Source: Neurospora tetrasperma FGSC 2508 | Lineage: Eukaryota; Ascomycota; Sordariomycetes; Sordariales; Sordariaceae | Reading direction: 5' to 3' | Length of the DNA stretch: 64,000 bases | Assembly: GCF_000213175.1 (NCBI RefSeq) | Contig: NW_009799179.1 | Location: 941,713-1,005,712 of the forward strand | In this document: positions 23,226 to 34,376 of the stretch, one piece after another | How positions within the stretch are numbered: position 1 is the first letter of the stretch | How the letters are laid out: every line of letters begins with the position of its first letter | Notes under the pieces: model-generated | Database searches by the model: none | The model's input: the letters and a program-made list of their open reading frames with translations, nothing else | Told to the model about the DNA's origin: nothing | Translations under genes and position numbers: made by a program

Positions 23226-23932
23226 CGGATTGAATGGAAGAGAAAGGTTCGGTGTTGGAAGGGGAATGGAAGATGGTGCACGGGACAAAAAAGTGCCCTG
23301 TTGAACGGGGAGCTTCGCGGCATGCAGTGGACGGGGCTTTGGTCCAACACGGTACACAGCCTGGCAGGTACCTTTGGGGCTCGGGCTGAGGTGCCCGTAC
23401 GCGACGGCAGTCAGACTCAGAGAGGACCTCGCTGGGGCTCTCCGGCAATGGCCATCCTGCTGTGCCAATGCCCTGGCTGGGAGTGGTCTGGGCTTTGGGG
23501 CACGTTCCCGGTACCTGTCTGCTCGCGGCAGGCACCTCCACCGATCACTCTCAATCGATCGCCAGCTGGCGGCCTGGCAGAGTCTAATGTCACGGGTTAG
23601 GGTTGGTGTACAAGATCCCCGACGTCATGCCTAGAGGAAGGTATTGCACCACGATGATTCCGCTCGTTTGTCTGTATAGACCTGTCTGGAGTTTCCTAAC
23701 ATCCTGGCCGTCGTGTACTCTTTGATTAATCACATCTCGGATCTGAAGGCTAAACGTTGTACACAATGTTACCCATCCCTCGAGTACCACTCCATCATCA
23801 AACCCAGGTATGGAAACCGAGAATACCGGTGGGGAGCACTCCTCACAATTCAAGGCATTTTTCCGTCGGGGGTACGGATTGCTTCCAAAGCTAACCAGCA
23901 AAACATCATGTGGAGCACTGCCGTATCCCCAA
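22102..23932. other. Intergenic region upstream of the CPSF6-like gene
   Basis: This 1.8 kb holds the promoter and leader of the CPSF6-like gene and the 3' flank of the WD40 gene. It contains a TTG microsatellite (23193-23225) and an 11-bp telobox-like GGGTTAGGGTT (23594-23604). A 231-codon minus-strand open frame at 22846-23541 is low-complexity and not convincing. Confidence 0.5.
23193..23225. repeat. (TTG)11 microsatellite
   Basis: Eleven perfect trinucleotide units are present, in non-coding DNA between two genes. Perfect repeats of this length are usually variable between strains. Confidence 0.95.
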
Positions 23933-26125
23933 TCAGAAGAAGTCATCATCATCGTCATCATCATCATCCACAAACCCTCGCAACCCACGCCAGTTGAACA
24001 AGCCCTCGTCCGGTTGTATCTTTTCGTTAACCGACAAGCCCATTCCCGGCTCGGCCTCGTCAGAATCGTTCTCGTTGTAAGAATGCAAGGTCGCCGTTCC
24101 AGCATTCATAGTAGGTCCGTTCCACGACGACGCTAAGATGGAAGGTTAGACGAAAGCCGTAAAGAGCAGGGTATGCAAAGCGAAAAGTTCAAGATAACTC
24201 ACCAACAAGCAGCGGCGCATTAGGATGCCAACCCACATCCCTGACAAGCGTCATCCACTCTCTCCTCGTCGTCGCTGGCGAGTATCCAGGAATCCTGAGA
24301 CCCTCGGTGACGCTCTTAACATCAATCTTCGCCGCAATGGTTGCGTCTAGGTTCCAGACATACACAAACCCATCGTAGGACCCTGAGTAGACATAGCGCG
24401 AGTTGGTGCTACCAGGAGGCGAGAAGTGACACCGGATCAGTGTTCTCTGCACTTTGTGTCCCCTGAACGTGACCAGCGAGTTATCGTGCGGGTGCGGCTG
24501 CCACATGTAGTCGTGATACTCTGCAAAACGGTAATCGAACTGATACCGGCGTCTGGCGGTAGGTCTGGTGGCGTCAAGCTCTTCTACGCGGGCTGTGGAC
24601 ATGGCCATGCGGAGATCCCATAGCTTCATGGATTGATCCTTGCCATTGCTGAGGATGTAGCGCCCGTCACCTTTGCTGTCGATGTATGTGAGGCCTTCCA
24701 TGTGGCCGACGAATGCGCCCGCCTCACGACGGGAGGACATGCTTCGGGTGTCCCATACTTTGATGGTGCAGTCATCCGATCCGGAGTAGAGAATGTGTGG
24801 GGATTGCTTGTCGGCGAAGCAAACGGCGTTTACATCGTTATCGTGGCCCTCCACGTTGTAAAGAGGCTCTCGGCGCTCTATGTCGTAGACAACTATTGAA
24901 TCGGCACCTGTGCCCGCCACAAGGGTTCGTCCATCGCCCGAAAAGCGGATGGAGAAGATGGGAAAGGCATCCCTCCAGCCTTGACGTACCATTCCACCGG
25001 CAAGATCAAGCGTATAGGGGTCACCTGAGTCATTGGGATCCGTGGGGGCGAAGCAAACTTGGCTTGTTAGAGATGTATATGCAAGCCACTTGTTGTCAGG
25101 ACTTAGGTCCGCATCTGTAAGAGTCCATTGACCAAAGGGGTATCGAACTGTCTTGTAGTGCTTCCAGTTGTACGGGTTGGAAGTGTCGTACATGCGTACT
25201 TTGAAGTCCTTGACACAGGCGTAAAAGAAGTTGCCATCATCGGAGAACTGGCCGCAGCACACGGGATCATCGTAATGGATGACCATCTCGGGCTTTGATG
25301 AGGGAATCATTTGTTGAGCCATAAGAGCCAGGTTGGTTTTTTGCTCTGTCCTATCCCCCAGGCCCAACTCCCGATCCAGTAACCGCCGAGTAAGTCTTTT
25401 CTTCTTGCTATCTGGCTCCCTGAGATCAAAGGCGCCGAAAACACCGGATTCCATGAGCTTCTGACCTTGCTCACTGGGTACTTTGGGAAAGGCGGGAACA
25501 TAGCCCGGCCTCATCCGTCTGGGCGGTTCCCAGTAGCTGTCATCGTCGTCAATGTCACCCATATGATGACCTTGGATAAGCGCCAACAGTTGTTGCGAAC
25601 CTAGGTGAGCACGACCGCCGCCTCCTGAAAAGCGAATATTCACCCGTTAGCATACAATTCTTTGGCGTCTTCTTAAGAGGAAACATCCCTGAACGGATGG
25701 CCATGACGAGTGAATATCTTACCACGTATTATCTGTAGAATCCTCCTCTCGAGTGCATTTCCAGCGCCATTGAGATCGTCATCGTCGTCCTCTCCATCAT
25801 CATGGGCGCCCGGTGCTAGTTCGTCAATAACCAACTCAAACTCAAGACCACCACTCCCATCGAAATAGTCTTCGTCATCTTCATCGTCTTCGTCATCGTG
25901 CTCATCCTCGTCGTCATAATCATCGTGTTCGCCCTCGGCTGAGTCTGCATGTTCTTGCGCCGGGTGATACATATATCCGGCGTCGTCCGGTTCCCCATGT
26001 TCGTGGTGCTCTGCATTCGATTCACCACTTTCCACATTCCCGGGCACACTTCTATGTGAGCTCTCAAACGCGGCATCGCTTACATTACCCCCCTCGGGCG
26101 GTTGTGTTATCGGGCTGCTGCTCAT
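23933..26125 (-). CDS. DCAF11/LEC14B-like WD40 protein
   Basis: This 674-residue WD40 protein is a likely substrate receptor of a Cul4-DDB1 ubiquitin ligase. Exons are 26125-25723, 25624-24203 and 24132-23933. Introns use GTAAG...CAG and GTGAGT...TAG and keep frame (IIRG-GGGRAH, LLV-ASSWNG). The N-terminal 135 residues are very acidic. The propeller includes GSDDCTIKVWDTRSM and GKDQSMKLWDLRM, two WDxR (DWD) motifs of the type that bind DDB1. It also has FRGHKVQRTLIRCHFSP and SGSYDGFVYVWNLD. The C-terminus ends in an Asp run followed by FF. The match to the DCAF11/LEC14B group is from overall order and spacing and is quite secure; the ligase role is inferred from that family. Confidence 0.9.
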
Positions 26126-26890
26126 GGTTTCCTGTCGCTGTTTGACGTTTGAGTGATAAGCGATGACACCGAGTTGCTAGAAGAGTCTTATGACGGGGAT
26201 AGCGAGACGGATGTGGTCATTGGTGTAGCTTGAAATGGCTACGACAATGATTGAATATGGGCTATAGTTCACAAGAGAATAGTGAGACGGAAGGTCACAT
26301 TTACAAAGACGTCGACTGGGGAGGGATGGAGGGGAAATCGGCTTGCTTAGTTCAGCAAGAGCGATGGTCGGCAGCCGTGTCTCCAATGAACTTCCCTTCT
26401 GCGGTGTCTTTGGTTCCTTTGCCCGCGCTGCCGGTGACGACATCCCAGCGCATTTATGTCTTTCTCCACTGTGGGGGAAGGTCCTTTGTGACCCCGACCC
26501 GCGGGTTTTTTACTGTGCAGTGTAGAGGTAGTGTAGGCCCGGAGATAACGAAGTTTGATGGATAGGGTTAGGGTTTTCTAGGTAGAGGTATGTTGCTGAT
26601 TCTCTTGTCACACACCCACCTGGCCACCTTGCTTTGAACTCTTGCGATACTTGATATTGAATAAGTGCCTATACTCTTGCTTTTGATTTTTCCATTTGCT
26701 CAAGCCAAAGTTATTTGCCCCTAACGGCATGATCGTCCTGACTCATATTTTACCAGGGACCTCGAACGTATAAGACAGTTTAGGTAACTCGACCCCAACG
26801 CCAGGATTGAATGTGACACAGAAAAAAGGCACAATCTTTGCCAGCCCTAGGATGAAGACATCGTGGAATTTTTCATTCTTCTCACTTTGC
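26126..26890. other. Promoter of the WD40 gene and 3' flank of the phosphatase gene
   Basis: The 765-bp spacer between two minus-strand genes carries an exact double telobox at 26564-26575, about 440 bp upstream of the WD40 start codon, followed by GGTAGAGGTA. No gene was seen. Confidence 0.5.
26564..26575 (+). promoter_or_regulatory. Double telobox (AGGGTTAGGGTT)
   Basis: This exact 12-bp copy of two telomere-type units lies 439 bp upstream of the WD40 gene's start codon (that gene is on the minus strand). It is identical to the copies at 15224 (minus strand) and 35645. Confidence 0.6.
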
Positions 26891-28417
26891 TCACTCACAC
26901 TTAACCTGTGCAATCCAATGAACAATATCATCCCCGCTCTCGTTGACACCCAACACCAACGCACTCAACTTCCTCCCGTGCCCGCATCCTGAGTCGAGAC
27001 CGTACGCATATCGGATTCCCTTAAACTTCTTCGGCTTTTTCCTAGTACTTTCAACTTCCAAATCTTTTCCTCCATCTGGTGATCTCTTTTCCACTGTTCC
27101 CGTCTCCGTTGCTGCTGCCGTGTCCGGTGATGCTGCCGCCGCCGTCATTGGCGCATTCGTCACCATAGTATTCGTTGTCATCGATATAGTGCTCGGCGCC
27201 GAATCATCATCGTCGTCGTCATCATTATCATCATCACTACCCTCATATCCAGTCTCGATTTCCATTTTCACGTCTCCTACGGCGGTAAAGATGACAGTCT
27301 GATCCCCTGTTCCGCTAATATGGCGGGCGCTGATTGGGATTGGGCTCTTCCCTGGGTCAATGGTGATGTGTTTGTCGACTTGCAGACCAGAGCGGGCGTC
27401 GTGGCCGTAGATGACGACTACGCGATTGGATTCGCTGCTAATTAGATTCTGGTAGCGGTTCCAAGCGCGGGACCAGGGTTCACCTTCGCGGGTGTCGAGA
27501 GGAATGGTGGTTATTCGATTATGGGTGATGGCGGTGTCAATGCTTCCATCATTGTTCTTCTTCTCGTCTTGGTTGTCGGTGTTATCGTCAGAGGTTGATG
27601 AAGTGGAGCGCTTGTAAACCAGACTTCGCACGTTCATCACTGCCCATGGGTCTTGCTTCTCTAGCGGGAGAGATGGGATGAGGCCCCCGTGGACGACGAC
27701 AACTTCTTTGGCGTTCCATGGCGCGGTCTTGGCTCCGGAAAGGTGGCCGACTCGGAGGATGATGGGACGAGAGGCAAGCCAGTGAAGCTGAGAGAGGGTG
27801 AGGGAGCGGGCGACGGCGATGTGTTCTGGTTTCACCCCCTTGGGCTTTTTTCTTCGTCGTCGTCCTGAGATTTCGACACTATCCTTCGCTTCCTCTTCTT
27901 CGGACATTTCCTCATCGTCTTCTCTCACACTATCGCCCTCGTTCTCTGTCTTTTCCCATCCTTTCTTGCCCTGCTTTATGCGACCTAACCACTTCGCGGC
28001 CTCGAGCACCTTGTCGTCATGGTTGCCTCTCACGGCACTCGCTCCTATGTCCCTAGCAAATTGCACCAAGCCCTTGCTATCCGGGCCTTTTGTTACTAAA
28101 TCTCCGGCAAGAATGAGATGATCTGTCGTGTTGTCGAAAGATATTTTGTCCAGAAGAGATCGTAGAGCTGTCGGGCGACCGTGCGTGTCGCCTACAATAA
28201 CCAAACGTTTGTTCTTGGTAATATCGGAAGATGATGCGGACGGTGGTGAAGGGTTGGTGGTAGATGGGAGATGTTTCTTGGAGAGGTTTGATATTAGAGT
28301 TACTGGAGTGTGGACTGCGTCGCCAAGTTCGAGGTCTGAGATAATGGGAACATTGTGCCTATCGCCGTTATCCTGGGTCGTGAGAGCTTGAGGTTGCGAG
28401 GGTTCTGTAGCCATCAT
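26891..28417 (-). CDS. Calcineurin-like metallophosphatase, Ppn2-like
   Basis: This single-exon gene encodes a predicted 508-residue metal-dependent phosphatase of the PPP/ApaH-like group, related to the yeast endopolyphosphatase Ppn2. Metal-binding motifs are in order: GDTHG (76-80), GDLVTKGPDS (105-114), GNHD (131-134), VVVHGG, and YGHDA. The C-terminal GLDSGCGHGRKLSALVLG matches the end of Ppn2-like and Ap4A-hydrolase-like enzymes. Two acidic or low-complexity inserts (about 150-195 and 395-460) are not part of the catalytic core. No signal peptide or membrane segment is visible, unlike vacuolar Ppn2, so location and substrate are open. The first of two adjacent ATGs was taken. Confidence 0.85.
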   Translation of the reverse strand: MMATEPSQPQALTTQDNGDRHNVPIISDLELGDAVHTPVTLISNLSKKHLPSTTNPSPPSASSSDITKNKRLVIVGDTHGRPTALRSLLDKISFDNTTDHLILAGDLVTKGPDSKGLVQFARDIGASAVRGNHDDKVLEAAKWLGRIKQGKKGWEKTENEGDSVREDDEEMSEEEEAKDSVEISGRRRRKKPKGVKPEHIAVARSLTLSQLHWLASRPIILRVGHLSGAKTAPWNAKEVVVVHGGLIPSLPLEKQDPWAVMNVRSLVYKRSTSSTSDDNTDNQDEKKNNDGSIDTAITHNRITTIPLDTREGEPWSRAWNRYQNLISSESNRVVVIYGHDARSGLQVDKHITIDPGKSPIPISARHISGTGDQTVIFTAVGDVKMEIETGYEGSDDDNDDDDDDDSAPSTISMTTNTMVTNAPMTAAAASPDTAAATETGTVEKRSPDGGKDLEVESTRKKPKKFKGIRYAYGLDSGCGHGRKLSALVLGVNESGDDIVHWIAQVKCE

Positions 28418-30060
28418 TAATCAAGTGTTCCAGTGATCTGTCGTGGGTGCTGTTTGGATCGCTCTGGTATTGGAGCTTTGAACAATTAGGCAAAGAATGC
28501 TAAATAAAACCATAGAAAACCAATGAAAAGCATCGAAATTAAGATAGTATGGAACAACAAACAAATTGAAGAAAAGAGTGGAGGTGAAGGGCTTGTGAGG
28601 AGGCTATACCGCGCCTAGTCGCTCGTAGCAGAAATCCTTAATCGGGGAATGCTACACCTTGTGCAGACGTTTTGCCATATGCACCATCTCAGCTCGCCAA
28701 CTGGATTGGCTGATAGACCTTGTACTATCCGCAAAGCATTCTCGTTACGATTGAGCAGATGCGGTAAACGCAGTGTGCACTATCGCAATGTGGGACATGT
28801 GACGATGAAACATCGGAAGAAAACAAACAGACGCATGATGTGCTTGGTGAATGTGGGGACAGAAATGAGGACCCTTACGGTACGACGTCATATCTGGGAG
28901 CTTTTCAGAAGCTTTTGTCGCCGGTCGATGGAAGAGCGACTCTTGGCCTGCGTTATCTGGCCCAAGAAGGTGAATCATGTAGAACGTCAAAGACGCAAGC
29001 AATATGAAGCTGGTACCGACAGCGACGGAGCAGCGCCGTCGACAAAAGAAGCGAGCCATGGCTTCGGCGATCATGGAGTTGAGTTTAGGTATCGCATGGT
29101 TCTTTTAGGTTGGTTGTAGGATTGAACGTCGTGAGAAGAAAAAAACAAGGTCCCGGTCAGGAAAGATGAAGAGAGGAATTTGCGGGGCTGGTTTAAAATG
29201 GAGAAACAAATGGAAACCACCAAGCCTTCAGCAGGCAACAAGAAAAAAGGGAAAGATTCACAATGAAGATATATACAAGACAAATAAGCAGTCCGCTGTA
29301 GAGCCAATGTCTCGGGAAGTTCTCGATAGTCTGAACAATAGCCTCTTCAGTTTTTGGGTCATGTGTGACGGAGTGAAGTCCGCCCCTCCATAAATTAGCG
29401 TTTGTCTGGGCTAACTCTACTTTGTATGACGAAGAAGCATGGATCTTGCGAACCGGTACACGTACCCGTTTCACGCCTATGTACTTGTCTATACACGTGT
29501 AGATGAAAAGCGCCCCAATAGGTGCGCCTTTCATGGAGAGAGTGTGTGTTGGTCTCAACTCTCAGAGATTGTGGACTGACCGTACTCAAGAATCAGACAA
29601 CTGCGGAGACTGGGGTTCGGGTTTAAGTTGACGATTCCACCGAGTTAAACACTTGGTGTTTATCATTGCGTAATCAGGGGTTGGACATTCGAATGCGTGA
29701 CTTGTGACCAAACTGATAACTTTCTTTCTTGAACCGGCGGGTCCACTTCGGCAAGCTCAACAAAGTTGTTGGATTGTGAGCCTGGTGTCTTTGAATCGTC
29801 GCAACGCAAGCGCAAGGCGGTAGAAGACTGAGGTCAATTTCGCGCAGTGACGAGGCGGCGAGTGGTACAATTCAACCTCCCATTTCGCCGTAAAATCCAA
29901 AACGCCTACCAATGCTGATACTTGTATTCCACCCATAGCCTATAGGCCCGAACCGTCGCCTTCTTTTCAATCGTACAGCTGATTATCCTCACTTCCGTGA
30001 TCTGAACCTGTTGTGGTATGGTGTAGGTGTAATGCCCTTGTATCCGTCGTGTCGGCTCGA
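28418..30060. other. Intergenic region upstream of the phosphatase gene
   Basis: This 1.64 kb between two minus-strand genes includes the phosphatase promoter. A minus-strand open frame at 28745-29074 starts like a signal-anchor protein (MARFFCRRRCSVAVGTSFIL), but it lacks a family match and a convincing downstream exon, so it is not called as a gene. Confidence 0.45.
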
Positions 30061-30534
30061 TCACTTCTTGTTCGCCGCGGCAGCAGCCTGCTCTCTGAAC
30101 TTCTGGTTCTCCAACTCTCTCCAGTCCGGCTCGGCCGAGTTGTTGCCATCTGTGACGCCCTTGCCGCCAGCAAAGGCGGACTTGCCGGCATACAACTGGT
30201 AGCCCTCGCCTGATTGCTCAGTCTCCTGTAGCTTCTGGAAGGTGATGGGCTGGTTGCCGCGGAATCGCTTGCGCATGTCGATCATGCCTCGCCTGCAGTC
30301 ACCGAAAGCTCTCTTGAACTGCTGGCATTGGGTCGGGAGGGTGTCGACGAGCGGAGGACGGAGGCAGTCGGCGGCCGAGTTTCTGTGAACCATAACACAT
30401 TCCGACTCCTGGAGGCATTGCGCCAGGGCGGCACCTGGAGGAGGGGGCGCAGTTAGCGGTCTATCTCGACAAAGCAAAACAAAATAACAAAGGGCCATTG
30501 GCAACTTACGGATCTCTTTACATGAGCTCGGCAT
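30061..30534 (-). CDS. pet191: Cytochrome c oxidase assembly factor Pet191/COA5
   Basis: This 132-residue mitochondrial assembly factor for complex IV is imported into the intermembrane space and held by disulphides. Exons are 30534-30510 (25 nt, MPSSCKEI plus one base) and 30434-30061. The junction rebuilds the family sequence SCKEIRAALAQCLQESEC. The twin-Cys pattern continues with DCLRPP and CQQFKRAFGDCRRGMIDMRK, then the invariant RFRGNQP. The C-terminal 60 residues are a fungal extension ending AAAANKK. The start is fixed by the conserved N-terminus. Confidence 0.94.
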   Translation of the reverse strand: MPSSCKEIRKLPMALCYFVLLCRDRPLTAPPPPGAALAQCLQESECVMVHRNSAADCLRPPLVDTLPTQCQQFKRAFGDCRRGMIDMRKRFRGNQPITFQKLQETEQSGEGYQLYAGKSAFAGGKGVTDGNNSAEPDWRELENQKFREQAAAAANKK

Positions 30535-31588
30535 GGTGACTGCGTTCTGCGATGGTTGGACTGGGAAACTGGGGCGGCAAGCGAGGGACGGCGATCGGAA
30601 CTCCAATGTCCAGAACGGGGCAGAATCCCATCGCTAAGGTGCGCTAGTCGCGGGGCCGAACGGGTTGTTCTGAAAGTGCAGGAGCGTAGGGCACAAAGCG
30701 GTCTGTGCACTTACTTACACAAGCAGTGCTCTTCCGAATCTCAGGGGTTCGACAATTCCATTGGTCGGGCATTCAGTTGAGGTTCTTCTTTTTTCGTTTC
30801 TTGTCTTCACTCTGAACATTGACATCGCATGCCACGGTTCCCAGCTCAAGCCTCGAGAGATTATACAAAGGCGATGGATGGCCTATCATCCCGTCCGAGT
30901 CCATCAAAGTCTTGAATGGCCAAACCTACAGTCAACCAGGAACAAAGTGTGCGGGTACACCAGATCCAAGATCCTCAGCTCTACACTAGGCTTTGTGCAC
31001 CCATAACCCCAGGAGCCAGGTAAGGACCCCTCCTTGATCGCCAGGTCCTCCATCGCCCACTGACATGGGATCGAACACAGCAACCGGGTTTGGGTCACAT
31101 CTCGCATGGTTAGTCATCCTCCAATATTCATGCTAAACGGTGCTTGAGAACAAGGAGCCAATGGCCAGACCAAGAACACTTCACGCTCGAGAATGAATCG
31201 TTCACATGAAGATTCTTCAGAGTCCTCGCATATTTGCATGTGACCCTGACATTGTGACATCACATTGGTTTAAACTACAGTACCCCTTCTCGATCTTTCG
31301 CCGCCTTTTTTTTTCCCCCTCTTCTTCTCCTATCACCAACCGACCAGCAACTTCCTGACCCCATACATTATACTTATATAATAATCTCCTATCAATCGTT
31401 GGTGGCACATTTGTCTTGTACCTACTTATACTGCTCCGCACAGGCCAGACCTGGACAGTCCCCATTCATCATCCTATCCTTTTTTTGAGCAGGGACTGTT
31501 ATAGCACATCTATACCTGCCGATTGCTTCAGCCCCCTATTCTACCTGACCTTGCGCCAATGAGGGTATAGTTGCCGAAAGCCGCCAAA
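30535..31588. promoter_or_regulatory. Divergent promoter region, pet191 and the lipase gene
   Basis: About 1.05 kb lie between two outward-pointing starts. A TATA-like TATATAATA lies at 31375-31383, about 205 bp before the lipase ATG, with T/C-rich sequence ahead of it (31310-31335). No gene was seen. Confidence 0.5.
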
Positions 31589-33969
31589 ATGCCAGTCCCG
31601 TTTCTCGGGCGACTCGATGTGTGAGACATGCCTTTGTTTCCCCTACCTGGCCATCCCGTATTTCGGTGCACTTTGTCTAACGTCTTATCTCGTTTCCAAC
31701 AGTACCGAGTATGTTGCGCTTATCGGGTCCTTCTTTCTCGTGGGATTCGAGGCCCTCATTCGTGTTCTGACGCTTGCCCTACCTAATACCCTAATAACCC
31801 TTTTCTACCGGTTATCGAGACGACTGTTCAACAGATGGACAACACCAGCACAGAAGCGGGCGGAGGAGAGGAGGCAGCGTATGTGACAATCATTCAACTC
31901 CTTGAGCCTTTGTCGGTCGTCACGCAAGAAACTAACCCTGTCCGATATGCACAGCCGTCTCTGAAGCCGTCCGAAACGCCTCCGATTTTGTCGATCTCTG
32001 CGCCCTATTCGGATACACCGCAGAAGAGCACGTTGTGCAGACTAAGGATGGATATCTGCTCGGTCTGCACCGGTTGGCTTACAAGAAGGGCGAGGAGGAT
32101 ACAAAGGTCAACCGAGGACCGAATAGCATCAAGAAGCGCGTTGTCTACCTACATCACGGTCTGCTGATGAACAGCGAGGTTTGGGTCTGTCTAACAGACG
32201 AGCAAAGATGCTTGCCCTTTGTGCTTGTTGAGCGCGGCTTTGATGTCTGGGTACGTTCGTCTGCCCTTACTAAGGCTGGGAAAACAACTGACAAAAGTTC
32301 ACCTTCCAGTTCGGAAACAACCGCGGCAACAAGTACTCCAAGAAGTCCGTCCACTGTTCGCCCATGTCGCAAAGATTCTGGAACTTCTCGATCGACGAGT
32401 TCGCCTTCCACGATATCCCTGACAGCATTAGCTACATTCTGGAGACCACGGGGCAGCCGTCTTTGTCATACATTGGTTTCTCCCAGGGTACAGCCCAAGC
32501 TTTTGCTAGTCTGTCCATCCACCCGAAGCTCAATGACCAGGTCAACGTCTTTATCGCTCTTGCTCCAGCCATGTCCCCGGCCGGCCTATCCAACGGCATT
32601 GTCGACGCCCTCGTCAAGGCATCACCGCAGGTGTTATTCTTGCTTTTCGGAAGACGCTCTATTCTGAGTTCGGCAACTATGTGGCAATCGATCCTCTACC
32701 CACCCATCTTTGCGAAGCTCATCGACATGGGACTCAGCTTTCTCTTCAACTGGAAGACCCAGAACATCAGCACCTCGCAGAAGCTTGCTGCATACCCGCA
32801 TCTTTACTCCTTCACAAGTACCAAGTCGGTCGTCCACTGGTTCCAGATTATCCGCACCAAGTCCTTCCAAATGTTCGATGACGATGTGCAGCCCCCGCTC
32901 ATGCTATCCACCAGCAGCAAGTACACCAAGGTCGCCAAGTATCCCACCCGCAACATCAAGACTCCTATTGTCCTCGTCTACGGCGGCATTGATTCGCTCG
33001 TAGACATCAAAGTCATGCTTCGCGAACTGCCAACCCAGACGGTGGCCACCGAGATTCCCCATTACGAACACCTTGATTTTCTCTGGGCCCGTGACGTTGA
33101 CGCCCAAGTCTTCCAGCACGTCTTTGATGCACTCGAAAGTTTCACCGGAGCCGAACACACAAAGGAAGAATACGAACGCTACCGCAGCGCCCGACATGTC
33201 AGCCTGAGCGCCAGTAACTCCTTGAGACGCTTCAAGCCCAACAAGAATGGTGATAGCACGGCTGTCGACAGTGACGTCAGCACTGCCGTGGCTGGGAGTG
33301 TCCATGATGGCGAGGAGCAATTTATTGATGCCGACGAGCGCCAGGAACGGCTGGATCAGGTCAAAGCACCGCATCAAGCGCGTGAGAGCCCCCTTACGAC
33401 TTCTGTTGGCAGCCTCAGCAGCACTCCTGGTTCCAAGCGCGGAGGCAATATTCTTAGGAGACCGAACTCGAGGCCGACGAGCCCCATGTATCCCGGGTCC
33501 TTGGATACGCGCTTTGAGAACGGCTCGAGAGCCGAGTCGCTGTCGGACAGAAGTCCCGACTCCGAATATGTAGGTGCATTACCTTCAGTCACGCCGCCCA
33601 AGAGGACTGGAGCGGGCGCGAGCCAGATGAGTCTGAACTCGCTCAGGGCTGGGAAGGGGATCAGTCTTGGTGCTAGTGAGTCTCCTTGATTCTGCGTGCA
33701 AGCGTGCGAGCGTGATTGTATGTTTTTTATGCTTTTGATGAATCTTCTTCTCCCCTTTTTATTATATACGGGGTGTGTGTTGATGCAGGTCGAGTTGCAT
33801 TATACAAGAGCTGGATACTAATCGCGGAATTTCCTTACGACATTTAGGCAGGGCAGTAGGTGGTGTTACTAGGAGTGGTGCTGAGGTTCCACTTGCTGCT
33901 TTGACGGGAGGCAGCTCGGATGAAGCTGGGACGTTAAGGGACTGGAGGAAGAGTCCGAACAAGAGGTAG
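31589..33969 (+). CDS. Membrane-anchored alpha/beta-hydrolase, steryl-ester/triacylglycerol lipase (Tgl1/Yeh-like)
   Basis: This 663-residue acid-lipase-family enzyme probably cleaves steryl esters at lipid droplets or membranes. Exons are 31589-31620, 31703-31878, 31955-32250, 32310-33675 and 33848-33969. The first exon is 32 nt. A membrane anchor follows (ALIGSFFLVGFEALIRVLTL). The lipase N-motif is VQTKDGYLLGLHRL, the oxyanion-side motif YLHHGLLMNSEVW, and the nucleophile sits in IGFSQGTAQ (Ser about 226). Asp is likely in VYGGIDSLVD and His in HYEHLDFLWARD. The tail after residue 440 is Ser/Arg-rich and probably disordered. The last exon (SRAVGG ... SPNKR) depends on a GTGAGT...TTTAG intron; if retained, the protein ends at 33689. 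I prefer the spliced form because the exon stays open for 40 codons with matching composition. Confidence 0.9.
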
Positions 33970-34376
33970 TACCTTGGGAGCCGGGGCTACAGCCGGAGCG
34001 GCAGTGGTTCGTGGAATTTGCTTGGTGCAGGTGACCATGGCTGCCGGGTGGCATACACAGTAGTAGGAATCACGATGTTGAGCATGACGAATGTGGGCAA
34101 ATAGCAGCGACGTAGAATCGTACAGTATCTCTAATCGTGCATCTCAACTGCCTGATCGCCATGCCATCCTTCTCTCCATGACTCGCCTGCATTCCTCGGC
34201 GCTGCTCGCTCTTATAGTCTTCGTCATTGAACAGACGAAAGTCACCGCCGTCAGCAGGTTAATATATTTGGCATATGCTACTCTCAACTTTTGCTGTCGA
34301 TGATGGGTTTACTACAACACCACATGACAGATAAACACCATACTACCTCTTGCTCGCCGAAATAATTTCCCCTTAC
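33970..34376. other. Convergent 3' flanks, lipase and small membrane-protein genes
   Basis: The 407 bp between two converging genes hold their 3' untranslated regions. I see no other feature. Confidence 0.5.

Noticed and set aside
22846-23541. Minus-strand 231-codon frame with an Asn run
   Set aside because: The Asn run is just the TTG microsatellite read in one frame; the rest is Ser/Pro/Arg-rich without a domain.
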